Below are positions 10,684 through 20,586 of a stretch of 26,083 nt of DNA, in pieces (position 1 is the stretch's first letter; each line of letters opens with the position of its first letter). The stretch is taken from assembly GCA_051453625.1 (NCBI GenBank), contig JBOZIK010000001.1:177784968-177811050 (forward strand), read 5' to 3'. A program made the position numbers and the translations under genes. Under the pieces are notes generated by a model. It did no database searches. It was not told the DNA's origin and saw only the letters and a list, made by a program, of their open reading frames with translations. The stretch comes from Welwitschia mirabilis (Eukaryota; Gnetophyta; Gnetopsida; Welwitschiales).

Positions 10684-11016
10684 AACTCATCACAAAAGTT
10701 GACTTGACAAGTGATTCATTAGATAACTCAGCAGTCCATATCAGTTGTTCTTGTTTGTTGTCTGGATAACAGAGGGGATGATGGTCTTTTTTAATCATTT
10801 TCTTAAGGAGAAACTTAGCATTTATATTAGTAATATTTCTTCAAAGCTCTTACATTAGAATATGCTTTAAATACATTAAATTTGGATAATAATTACACAT
10901 TTTCGAGATCTTCTATTGAATCTCCAAAATCCTTAGAATTGCACTTAACCTGTGTAAAAGTCCTACAAAATAACTCTTAAAATCCCATTAAATAATCATA
11001 AATTGGCAACGCAACA

Positions 11017-11035
11017 TAGCCCTCACTTAGCCTTT
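11017..11035 (-). promoter_or_regulatory. Polypurine tract next to LTR B
   Basis: The minus strand reads CTAAGTGAGGGCTA directly before the LTR. The equivalent at LTR C is TAAGTGGAGGGCTA. It is purine-rich and sits where plus-strand DNA synthesis would be primed. Confidence 0.6.
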
Positions 11036-11872
11036 GTCAATCCCTACCAAAAACCAGGCAAAACATTATAATTGCGAGCTAATTTACTTTTCAAAAGATA
11101 AATCTGGAAATTATAAAACAGGCTCATAAAACATGTTACATAGATAAATAACAAGTAATGCACAATGTGTATGAAAATTTGAAAATTTCATCTCATGAAA
11201 TATCTAAATTAAGTAAAAAAATTTTGAAAATAAGCCATGAAAATGGATTCCTATTCCCCCAAAAGAAGAAATACCTCCTGTATTGGCAAATAAAGTAAAG
11301 AAAGTAGATGGAAGTGAGAAGGTAGATAAAAGAGGACAACTCTCTAAACTAAGTGCAAAGCTGAGTACTGTCAAATTTAAAAATATAGATTTATGAAATA
11401 TTCTGACAAGTAATAAAAATGTTTCGTCATAAAATAAACATGAGCGGTGCTTTCAAGACCAAATAAACATCATAAAATTTATTAGAAAAACTCATCTAAG
11501 CAAGAAATCAACATTTAGTGAAAATTAAATAATGAAATCGTTAAAATGTTAAAATCCTAATATGGTAAGGAAATATGGTAATGACTTTGAAATAACTAAC
11601 TAAACCACAAAATAGGATAAAAATAACAAACATAAGGTAATATAAAAAAAATATAGCTCACCGATCGAATATTTTAACCTAATAGACTCCCATGAAAGAA
11701 ATTATAACATTACTTTATTTAGAAAATATATGACTTAGTGTACAAAAATTCTATTCAATAAGCTAGTGGTTATGATGATGCTAAAAATAAAATGCTTTAA
11801 ACAATGATTGATTAGATTAAAGAATTGCTCAAAAATGAACTCATCTACCATCATCTCAAAACAAACACCGAA

Positions 11873-12177
11873 NNNNNNNNNNNNNNNNNNNNNNNNNNNN
11901 NNNNNNNNNNNNNNNNNNNNNNNNNNNNNNNNNNNNNNNNNNNNNNNNNNNNNNNNNNNNNNNNNNNNNNNNNNNNNNNNNNNNNNNNNNNNNNNNNNNN
12001 NNNNNNNNNNNNNNNNNNNNNNNNNNNNNNNNNNNNNNNNNNNNNNNNNNNNNNNNNNNNNNNNNNNNNNNNNNNNNNNNNNNNNNNNNNNNNNNNNNNN
12101 NNNNNNNNNNNNNNNNNNNNNNNNNNNNNNNNNNNNNNNNNNNNNNNNNNNNNNNNNNNNNNNNNNNNNNNNNNNNN
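11873..12177. other. Assembly gap of 305 N
   Basis: The aligned right copy has about 313 bases over the same interval (14996-15308), so the gap length appears realistic. Open frames crossing it are artefacts. Confidence 0.93.
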
Positions 12178-13021
12178 ATCATGGCCTTATTTCACTCTCT
12201 TCTTCTTTTTTTTTTTTGTTTTTTAAATAAGAAAAATTTCACATGACCAAACACTCTAAAAGAAAAAGGTAAAATCATAAGATTAAGACAGAAAAAATAC
12301 CTTTAAATAATCTAAGGCATTTTTACCATTGAGAAAAATATCAAAAATAAAGCATCTTCCTTTAAAATAAAGTTTATAGACATGTGAATATCTTAATATT
12401 GTGTGAATCTAATCTTACCATTGAAATGCCCAAGTCAAAATACTAGTCATGGAAATAAATACATAAGTCAAGTTTGAAGAATGATCAAGTAATACCATAA
12501 TGACTTTTAAAGGAAAAAGCTAAGAGAAAATTCAGATAATTTGCTCATGTAATTCCAAATTTTGCCCATTAACTTCCTAAAATTCTCAAGTAATCAAGTC
12601 AGAAATCTTAACAAATCCATAAAAATGTATTTTCTCAAAATAATAGAAAATAAAAATCATTTATTAACTGACTGTCATCCTGCTCAAGTATCCAGATGAC
12701 ATAGAGGATGGCAAAGATAGAAAAAAGAAATAGTACATAGAAAACTTGTAAAATAATTAGAAACAGAGAGCAAAAAAAGAGAGATTTTCATCTACCTTGT
12801 CATCTAGATGATAGAAGAGATAATACATTATTATTGAAAAAATAGAAGACATAGACTATTACTAGAAAAAAAAACTAAAAATAGAAAACTAAAATAGATA
12901 TTATCAAAACAGAAAGCTAAAAATCAAAATAAAAAGTATTATGAAAGCTAAAAGGAAAGATCAAGACAAGTAAACTTTACTTAAATACTAAAATCTAACT
13001 CACACTTTTATTGAAAAGAAA

Positions 13022-13121
13022 NNNNNNNNNNNNNNNNNNNNNNNNNNNNNNNNNNNNNNNNNNNNNNNNNNNNNNNNNNNNNNNNNNNNNNNNNNNNNNN
13101 NNNNNNNNNNNNNNNNNNNNN
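13022..13121. other. Assembly gap of exactly 100 N (unsized)
   Basis: The left side corresponds to about 16135 of the right copy. The right side corresponds to about base 83 of an LTR. If the left internal copy were complete, about 2.7 kb would belong here rather than 100 bases. Confidence 0.9.
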
Positions 13122-14119
13122 AATACACTAGTATGAGTGGAAGTAAACCCAAAATGTTGTATTCACATTAAAGACTATAAGACAAGACTCTGGTTGATTT
13201 ATAAAATGGAATAAGAACTAAAATAAATAACAATGTAGAAAAATAAAGGAATGAAATGTAAATGCAAAGTGTAAATAATCTAAATGAAATGCAAAATCAT
13301 TCTAATACTACTTGCTTTTTAGCCTTAACAAAGGCTACCCTTAATAATCTATATCAACCAAGAAATTGTCACTAGATCAAGGACAACATAAACTATAAGG
13401 GTCATCAAAGAAACTAACATGAAAATATGAAAATAAATAAAGTTTTTATATTAAGAAGTAACAAGCATCTGGGTTACAAAACAGCTGAGCTTCAATAGAG
13501 GATGCACAGCACTCCACCAAAGGAAGGTCTTTCTATAACACTCGAGATGAATCTCCAACCCTTCAATCTCCTATTATGAGAATTTCTAGTGTAATAAAGA
13601 TGAGAAGGAGAATCAAAGGAGGACTTATTTATAGGAAAATATAGTAGAAAAAGATAAACAGGAGGTGTGGTAAAGTGCACTCATTTATAATTCAGAAATG
13701 GATGAAACAGTTAAGGGTTGTTGTCAGAGTTAGTTACATGTCAGTGTCATCCTTCCTATCATCCAGATGACAATGGGAATAACAGCTCATTACAAAAGAT
13801 GATTCAGAATGATCACTCAACAATCCATGTTAGCATGCAAATGTGTCGTCGTTTTGCCTATCTTAGGGACCATGGAGGGACGATGGTCTTCTTTAATCAC
13901 TTTCTTAAGGAGAAACTTAGCATTTTTGTTAATAATCCTTCTCCAAAGCTCTAAGCATCAGAATGTGCCTTTAATACATCAAATCTGGGTAAGAATTGCA
14001 TATTTTTGAGATTCTTATTGAATCTTCAAAATCCTCAGTGTTGCATCTAAACCTATATAAAAGTCTTGCAAAACAACTCATTAAACCCCATCAAATAATC
14101 ACAAACTAGTAGTGTAACA
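13122..14119 (-). repeat. LTR C (start hidden in gap)
   Basis: It begins at ACTAGTATGAGTGGAAG, equivalent to about base 84 of LTR B, and ends at GTGTAACA (14112-14119). It is shared between the two internal copies: the 5' LTR of the left one and the 3' LTR of the right one. Plus-strand open frames at 13718-14009 and the minus one at 13492-13680 lie inside this non-coding LTR and are not genes. Confidence 0.85.
13624..13633 (-). promoter_or_regulatory. LTR C TATA box
   Basis: The minus strand reads TATAAATAAG, identical to the site in LTR B and at the same relative position. Confidence 0.6.
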
Positions 14120-14136
14120 TAGCCCTCCACTTATCG
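14120..14136 (-). promoter_or_regulatory. Polypurine tract next to LTR C
   Basis: The minus strand reads TAAGTGGAGGGCTA immediately upstream of the 3' LTR terminus TGTTACAC. It is purine-rich and conserved with the LTR B tract. Confidence 0.65.
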
Positions 14137-16159
14137 TTTGTCAGTCCTTAAAAAAAACCAGGTGAAAAATCATAATTATGAGCCAATTTATTTTTTGAAA
14201 GATAAATCTATAAATTATAAAATAGGCTCGTAAAACACATCACATAGATAAATGACAAGTAGTGTATGAAATTTTGAAAATTTTATTTCATAAAGATCTA
14301 AACTAAGTTAAAATTTTTTGAAAATGAGTTATAAAAATGGGTCTCTATCTTCCCCCACCCCACAAAGAAAGATCAATACGTCCCATATTGGAAAATAAAG
14401 CAAAGAAAGTAAACGCAAGTGAGAAGGTAAATAAAGGATGGTGAGAATGAGGATAATTTTTAAAACTAAGGGCAAAGCTAATTAATGTTAGATTTGAAAA
14501 ATAAAGATCAATGAAATATTTTGATAGGTAAAGAAAAAAGTGGACAATAAAAATGTTTCATCACAAAAATAACATGAGTAATGCTTAAAACACCAAAAAT
14601 CTAAAAAAATAAATAGCATAATTTTATTAAGAAAACACTTATCAAAATAAGAAATTATCTTTTATTTAAAATTTGAACAAGGAAAACATGCTAAGAAAAT
14701 GCAATAATGACTTTGAAATAACCAATCGAGCTACAAAAGAAAATAAGAAGAATAGGTATAAGATAACATAAAAGATAGCTCACTAATTAGATATTTTAAC
14801 CTAGTAGACTCCCATGAAAGAAATTATAATATTACTTTATTTGAAAAATGCATGACTTAGTGTATAAAAAATTCCATTTCATAAGGTAGTGATTATGACG
14901 ATGCTAAAATAAAAATGCTTTAAAAAATAAATGATTAGATTAAAGAATTGCTTAAAAATGAACTCACCTACCATCATCTCAAACTAAATACCCAAATCTT
15001 AAGAAATGAAATGATCATGTGAAAGGACTAAGAGTCTAAGAAATAAGCAATTCCTATAATGACATTAGGAACAACATTAATTCCATAGCCTTAAAAATTA
15101 GCATAACTTTTTATTATCCATGATGAGAAGAGTGAAACCATAGTCAGAGAAATAAGGATCCGCAAAGCATGGTTAACTGACCTCCTAATGGAGTTCCCAC
15201 AGTTACCATATTACACTGCCAAAGGCTCCTCTTGGAAATATTTACCCCATTGTACATGTAATAAAATATTATGGTGACCATGTTTTTGAGATAGAACAAA
15301 TATAAAACATCATGATGTTTATTTTACTCTTTTTTTTTTCTTTTTTTGAAACAAAAAAAGACATTTCACATGATCAAAACACTCCAAAAGATAAAAGTGG
15401 AATTTGTAAGATTAAGATAGAAAAGAACGCCCTTAAAGAATATAAGATCTTTTCATCATTGAGAAAAACATCAAAAATAAAGCATCTTACTTCAAACTAA
15501 AGTTTATTGACATGTGAATGTCCTAAGATTGGGTGAATCCAATCTTACCACTATAGGTGTCTAAGTCAAAAGACTAATTATAGAAATAAATTCATAAATC
15601 ATGTTTGAAAGATAATGAAATAATGCCATAAAAATCTTCTAAAGAAAAAAGTTAAGAGAAAATTCAAATGGTTACCTTGTGTAATTCCAAATTTTGCCCA
15701 TTTACTTCCTACAATTCTTAAGCAATCAAGTCAAAAATCTTAACAAAGCCATAAAAATGTATTTTCTCAAAATAATAAAAAACTAAAATCACTATTTTAT
15801 TGACTATCATCCTGCTCATCATCCAGATAATAAAGAGGACAACATACACAAGAAATAGAAATAAAACGCAAAAAACTTACAGAAAAAACTAGAAACAGAA
15901 AGTGAAAAAGTAGACTATCATCCACCTAGTCATTCAGACAATAAAGGAGACGATAGATTATTATTGTAGAATAGAAAATAAAAAATATAGATTACAAATA
16001 AAAATAAAAATTAAAAATAGAAAATAAAGACTATCACAAAAATCAAAAGTATCATGAAAGCCAAAAGGAAAATTCAAGATAGGAAAACTTTATTTAAAAT
16101 CTAAAATCTAACTCACATTTTATTAAAGAAGAAAGAAAGAAAACCAAAAACAGATGATC

Positions 16160-16920
16160 TCAAGATATTTGTATTATTTCAAAAAAATGAGGTCCAAACC
16201 AAATATTTACCACTTGATAATACACGAAAAGTTTGCAATCATTCTTATGTAAAATTAGTTGGAAGAAGAAAGAGTAAAAAGATAATATCTGGATTGCACA
16301 AATTTTAAAATTCAAATAAGAGATGGAGAAATGATAAGTGTCATTGAAAAATAATCTCTTATGAAAGCTTTGTAAATATTGAGTATCATTAGAAAAGGCA
16401 TGTGAGAAGAAACTCAAAGAAAGTTTCCAAAGTAATTTTAAATAATCTTTGAAATGTTTTTTATCATTTGATTTAATACATGGATTCTTAAGAGGAAAAC
16501 AAGGTTTTATCCAATTTTCATAAGCACATGATAATTTGTTTCCCTAAGAATTAATGTAAGAGACAAAAAATTCATACAACTCATAGAAAAACAATCTTTT
16601 ATCAAACTCATGATATGAAGAATTTAAAACATAAATTGCATTTAGAGCTTGATATTCAACATGGAAAGCATGATTTAAGATCCAAGAATTATAAGAAAAT
16701 TCTTAGGGTAAGAGATTAAGATAGGTTTTACATATTTAAAAAGCTCTTTAACATTTAATTTCAAACATGGATTGGGACCAAGAAGATATGATTTTTCCCA
16801 ATTAATAGTTCCAAGGTATTCCAAATTTTGTTGTTGAAAAGAATGATCAATGAAAGCACATGGTAGAGTTGACTTTGCAAATGAGGAAAAGATGTTACTT
16901 TTTGTACATAAGGTTTCCAA
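16160..16920 (-). repeat. Degenerate repeated protein modules at the C-terminus
   Basis: On the minus strand, NPC-x-K-x-N-x-K-x2-FK is encoded at about 16773 and again at about 16486, each preceded by NW-x-K (16798-16803, 16511-16516), 287 bases apart. F-x-KRLFF-x3-Y-x-F-x2-SY-x-N is encoded around 16600 and again around 16360, exactly 240 bases (80 codons) apart in the same frame, each preceded by an HAF motif. At least three module copies are suggested. Confidence 0.55.
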
Positions 16921-18141
16921 AGAAAGAGGTTGGAAAATTTTTTAACTCAAGTCCTTAAGATGATGTGATTTATTACTTTTAAGAATAAGAATGTAATTTG
17001 GAGAGTTACTTGTTTGAATAATTTCTTCTTTAATTATATATCCCTCTTCTTTATGACTGATTACATTTTGTTATTTATTCTTATTTTGTTGAGACTCATT
17101 ATTTTTTTAAGTTGGTGGATTCCTCAAAAATATCATTAGAAAGATTATAGAAAGGAAAGCTTTCATTGTTTTCATTATTTGATGAAAGATATTCTAATGT
17201 TTCTTGGTTTGATTTCTCTTTCTCTCTAAATAATTCCATTAACTCTAAACTGTAAACCTCATTTGAGTTGAGTTGATTATTTTCCATTAATTCAGTTTCA
17301 ATGCTTATCTTTATTGATTTCAAAATTTAATCCTCTAGTATTAGTGAAAATTCTTCATCCTTATAAAGTATGTGAAAATTTGAAACATGATCTAAGATTT
17401 CAATGTCATATTCTTCTTCTACTTCACTATTCTCATCATCTTGTTGCATGTTGTTGCTTTCATTAGAAAGGACAATGTGATCATTATTTAAAGAATTTTT
17501 AAATTGCTTATAAATACATTCATTTAATAAATGGTTTTCTAACACCTCAACAGCATCATCTGACAAATAGTCATCCTCATCTTGGTTGTTGAAAGATATA
17601 GTTCAATTGTCATTGTCTTTCCTTTGCTCGTCTCCTAATGAGTAGGATGATGAATTTTGATCTAAAAGTTTATTCTTAATTTGGAAGCAAGAATCATAAT
17701 CATTCATTTCTAAGTTGTTTTCATTTTCCTCAAGGTAAGATGTAAAAAGATAGGCTTGAGGATTTTACATGAGAAGAGACACTTGATTTTGTAGAATATT
17801 TGTTGAAAGGTCTCAAACAACTTTTTTTAGTATTTTATTGCTTGGATCATTTTCTTCTTTATAATAGTTCATGGGAGATGGATGGGATGGATAAAAGTAA
17901 TAGTATGAGGTTGAATACCTAAGTTTTTCATTATTATTTATATATGAATTTTGAAAAGGAAAGGAAAATAATAAGATGGTTGAATAGAGGAATGGGTCCA
18001 ATCCCTACTCTTAACATCATTTCGTATTGATAATCCTTTTTTTGTAAAAAGTTCTCTAAGTGTTTTCTTACTATTATCTTTAGGTTCTTTTCTACATTTT
18101 TTAGAAACATTTTCTAAATGGGTCCTTATATCGTTATTCAT
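16160..18141 (-). pseudogene. Element-specific protein: leader, acidic centre, repeat modules (broken)
   Basis: The start MNNDIRTHLENVSKKC matches the leader ORF of copy A at 174. After a frameshift near 18000, one frame persists from 18001 to 17099 with only four stops: a Tyr/Pro-rich stretch (PSHPSPMNYYKEENDPS), then an acidic, Asn-rich region (QQDDENSEVEEEYDIEIL). A second frameshift lies in an A-run near 17104. A further readable frame then covers about 17098-16675, including SLETLCTKSNIFSSFAKS and INWEKSYLLGPNPCLKLN. Later frames to 16160 hold related modules. No CCHC knuckle, protease, RT or integrase motif is present. I do not recognise the family. It could be a divergent Gag or an unrelated carried gene. 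The original length was probably around 600 codons or more. Confidence 0.6.
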
Positions 18142-18728
18142 TTTTGAGAAGAATGGGAAGAAGAGAATCTCATATGAAGATAGGTGCTTAGTGATGATTA
18201 ATTTTTTAATGTTTTACAAATAAAATAAGCTCAGAAAAAATAATGTATGCATTTGGAGTTTGCATTCCTAATTTTATGTTGAAATTGAGTAGTCCTTCTT
18301 TAATACTTTCTTCTGTGAGCAGCCCCCCTTTTTTTTATAGGCCTCTTTCTAAACCAACAATGCCACAATATTTTGCAACTAGAAAATAATAGAAAACAAA
18401 TCAAAAATAACACTATCATCCTCTCTGTTGTGGGGATAATAGAAGGGAAGACACATAGAGACAGTAGAAAATAGAAGCAGAATCAGAAAGCAAAAAACTC
18501 AGAAAATAGGACTATCATCTACATGGTCATCAGGATAACCTAGAAGATAACAAAGACTAATTTATTACAAAAAAAACTGAAATCCAAAAACAAAAACTAA
18601 AATTGAAAAATTGTAAATAAAACCTTAAATTCCTAATAAAAATACAACGTCGCTATAAATAAATAATTGAATGGAAATTCAATATACTCACCTGAATGAT
18701 GACAACCCTTGTACTTCTTAATAACCTT

Positions 18729-18745
18729 CCCTAGCAATAGTGCCA
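18729..18745 (-). promoter_or_regulatory. Decayed primer-binding site for tRNA-Asp
   Basis: The plus strand reads CCCTAGCAATAGTGCCA, 3 bases from the LTR terminus TGTTGC at 18749. The 3' end of plant tRNA-Asp (GUC) is CCCCGGCAACGGCGCCA, which matches at 12 of 17 positions. All five differences are transitions at the three CpG sites. This sets the element's orientation (minus). The copy A equivalent is only partly visible (about 826-840). Confidence 0.82.
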
Positions 18746-18748
18746 ATT

Positions 18749-19796
18749 TGTTGCGGTGTGTATTTGTGCAAGTGCTTAAGTTCAAAAGGATTCTATCATT
18801 CATAAAATATCTAGATATCTCACACAATACCACACACTAGTATGAGTAGAAGTAGATCCAAAATGTCGTATTCTCGTTAAATCTATGAGATGAGACTCAA
18901 ATTGCTTTGCAAATGAAAATAGAAACTAAAAATAAAGAACAATGCAAGAAAATAAAAAATAATGCAAACGCAAGATGCAATCTAATCTAACATGCAATGC
19001 AAAATGATCCTAATAGTACTTGCTTTCAACCTTGATAAAGGTTGCCCTTAATGATCTATATCACCCAAGAAATTCTTACTAGATCAAGGGTAGCATAAAC
19101 CATAAGGGTTATCTAACAATTTAACATAAAAACATGAAAACAAAATAAATTTTATATTAAAAATAGTAACTAAAGCATTTAGATTACAAAATAGTTAGGC
19201 CTTAATGGAGGATACACAACTCTTCACCAAGGGAATATCTTTTGACAATACTCGAGATGGGTCTTCCACCCTTCGATCTACTATCACAAGAATTTCCGGT
19301 GTAACGAAGACAAGAAGGAGAATCTAAGGGGGTTATTTATAGGAAAATATAGTAAAAAAATAAAAACAGAAGGCATAGCAATATGCACTCATTTATAGGT
19401 AAGAAATGGAAGAAACGGTCAAGGGTCAACTATTAGAGTTGGTTATATGTTAGTGTTGTCTTATTAGGTCATCCAGGAAATGAAGGAGATGTTAGCTCAT
19501 CACAAAAGTTAACTTGATAGGTGATTCATTAGATAACTCAGTAGTCCATATCAGTTGTTGTTGTCTTGCTTGTTGTCTGGATGACAGAGGTGATGACAGT
19601 CTTCTTTAATTATTTTATTAAGAAAAAACTAAGCATTTATGTTAGTAATCTTCCTCCAAAGCTCTATGCATTAGAATGTGTTTAAATATATTAAATCTAG
19701 ATAAGAATTACACATTTTCACGATCTTCTATTGAATCTCCAAAATCTTCAGAATTGCACTTAAACTTATGTAAAAGTCCTGCAAAATAGCTCATAA
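18749..19796 (-). repeat. LTR D (5' LTR, truncated at outer end)
   Basis: It begins TGTTGCGGTGTG next to the primer site and follows LTR B to the segment AAAATAGCTCATAA (ending at 19796). The last 30-40 bases up to GCAACA, present in LTRs A, B and C, are absent. Instead the sequence passes directly into the host repeat at 19791. TCATAA (19791-19796) could belong to either side of the junction. Confidence 0.85.
19332..19341 (-). promoter_or_regulatory. LTR D TATA box
   Basis: The minus strand reads TATAAATAAC, one base different from the LTR B and C sites. As part of the 5' LTR, it would have driven transcription of the right internal copy. Confidence 0.6.
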
Positions 19797-19908
19797 TATA
19801 TTAATTGTGGATGAGAAAAGAATTAAAAAAATTTAGTAGTAAACTAAAAATCCTTATCTTTGAAAGTCTTAAAACTTCCATAAACTTTTACATTATAAAG
19901 ATCCTTAC
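19791..19908 (+). repeat. Right host-flank direct repeat (118 bp)
   Basis: Matches 9821-9936 from TCATAATATATT to CCTTAC, then continues into unique sequence (AATGTCTAAAATG), so it looks like an uninterrupted (empty) version of the insertion site. Confidence 0.88.
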
Positions 19909-20580
19909 AATGTCTAAAATGCTATAAAGAATCATCTATAATAAGAAAGTAGTGTTTTGTATCAGCAAGTACTCTTATTATTTTAGATTAAAATGAAGAA
20001 GTAAGTAATGAAGTGGAAAACTCCATTTAAAAGACTTACACCATTTGCATCCTTTTACATTCTTAGAGCCTTGTAAGTTATCAACATTTTATAGTAAAAA
20101 GAAATACTTCATATTCATTCAAATGATTTCAATATTTCAAAGTGAAGAGATTTTGATTAAGAAATTAAATTTATGTTTCACCATTTTCTTTAAAATATCT
20201 TTCTACTCACATTTTAAATCTTTTGAAAATTTTGAATTCTATTCCTATTTGTCCTTTAAAAAAGTCATTTTTTTCTCAAATTTAAATTTGAATTGAATAT
20301 TAACTTTTTTACTTCCTTTTCCTCACCCACTTTCCTCCACCAAACTAAACCAATAGAAAGTTAAAAGTATAACAGAATGTTATATGAAATTAAACCAATT
20401 AAAAAACAAAAGTAACAAATTAAAATTAACATTTCAAACACATAAATTATATAAGAATGCAGTATGATAAAGATGATAAAGAAATATTAGAATAATAGAA
20501 TAGTTAACAAAAATAAAATTTATTTATTTGTTTTCTATAGGTGAATATTAATTTATTAAATGTATTATACATTTGTCCTA
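19909..20580. other. AT-rich host flank, no gene seen
   Basis: An 83-codon open frame at 20045-20296 is rich in Phe, Lys, Ile and Ser, has no recognisable motif, and fits chance openness in T-rich DNA. A 14-base perfect palindrome CAAATTTAAATTTG at 20277-20290 is unremarkable at this composition. Confidence 0.5.
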
Positions 20581-20586
20581 ATTACT

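Larger units (their letters stand above)
9937..11016 (-). repeat. LTR B (complete, 1080 bp)
   Basis: The left terminus is TGTTGCAGTG at 9937 and the right terminus is GGCAACGCAACA, ending at 11016. TGTTGC and GCAACA are perfect inverted ends with the usual TG...CA. It is followed by a purine tract of the minus strand, so it occupies the 3' LTR position of the left internal copy. It serves as the length reference for the other LTRs. Confidence 0.88.
11017..13021 (-). mobile_element. Internal region, left copy (incomplete)
   Basis: This aligns by eye with 14120-16135 of the right copy over almost its full visible length, for example the segments around 11690-11870 and 14805-14995. It is the 3' part of the internal region and has no coding content that I can recognise. 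It contains a T-rich run near 12199-12226, like the right copy at 15331-15348. A 305-N gap interrupts it at 11873-12177, and it ends at a 100-N gap. Confidence 0.78.
14120..18748 (-). mobile_element. Internal region, right copy (gap-free)
   Basis: Reading on the minus strand: primer site (18729-18745), leader of about 590 bases, a broken ORF (18141 to about 16160), then about 2 kb of AT-rich sequence with no recognisable coding content (14137-16160), then the purine tract. Four hairpin-like GTCATCC/GGATGAC relatives lie near 15804, 15920, 18415 and 18515. The plus-strand open frame at 15312-15500 starts in a T-rich run and has no recognisable domain. Confidence 0.8.
9937..19796 (-). mobile_element. 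Compound LTR retroelement: LTR-internal-LTR-internal-LTR
   Basis: Three LTRs in the same orientation (B, C, D) alternate with two copies of the same internal sequence, at 11017-13021 and 14120-18748. The first internal copy is incomplete because of an unsized gap. The element reads on the minus strand: LTR D is the 5' LTR next to a tRNA-Asp primer site, and purine tracts abut the right ends of LTRs B and C. No protease, RT, RNase H or integrase motif was found in the second, gap-free internal region of about 4.6 kb, so it is best called non-autonomous. A shared LTR between two internal copies is typical of unequal recombination between LTRs. Confidence 0.82.

Noticed and set aside
11808-12230. 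Three open frames of 108-140 codons
   Set aside because: They exist only because the 305-N gap contains no stop codons; flanks are non-coding element sequence.
13718-14009. Two overlapping plus-strand open frames of 66-78 codons
   Set aside because: They lie inside LTR C; the other LTR copies do not keep them open, and the element reads on the minus strand.
20277-20290. Perfect 14-base palindrome CAAATTTAAATTTG
   Set aside because: Short and AT-only in its core; expected by chance in this composition, with no associated feature.
20045-20296. 83-codon plus-strand open frame
   Set aside because: Phe/Lys/Ile/Ser-rich low-complexity translation with no domain, in a T-rich stretch next to an old repeat.
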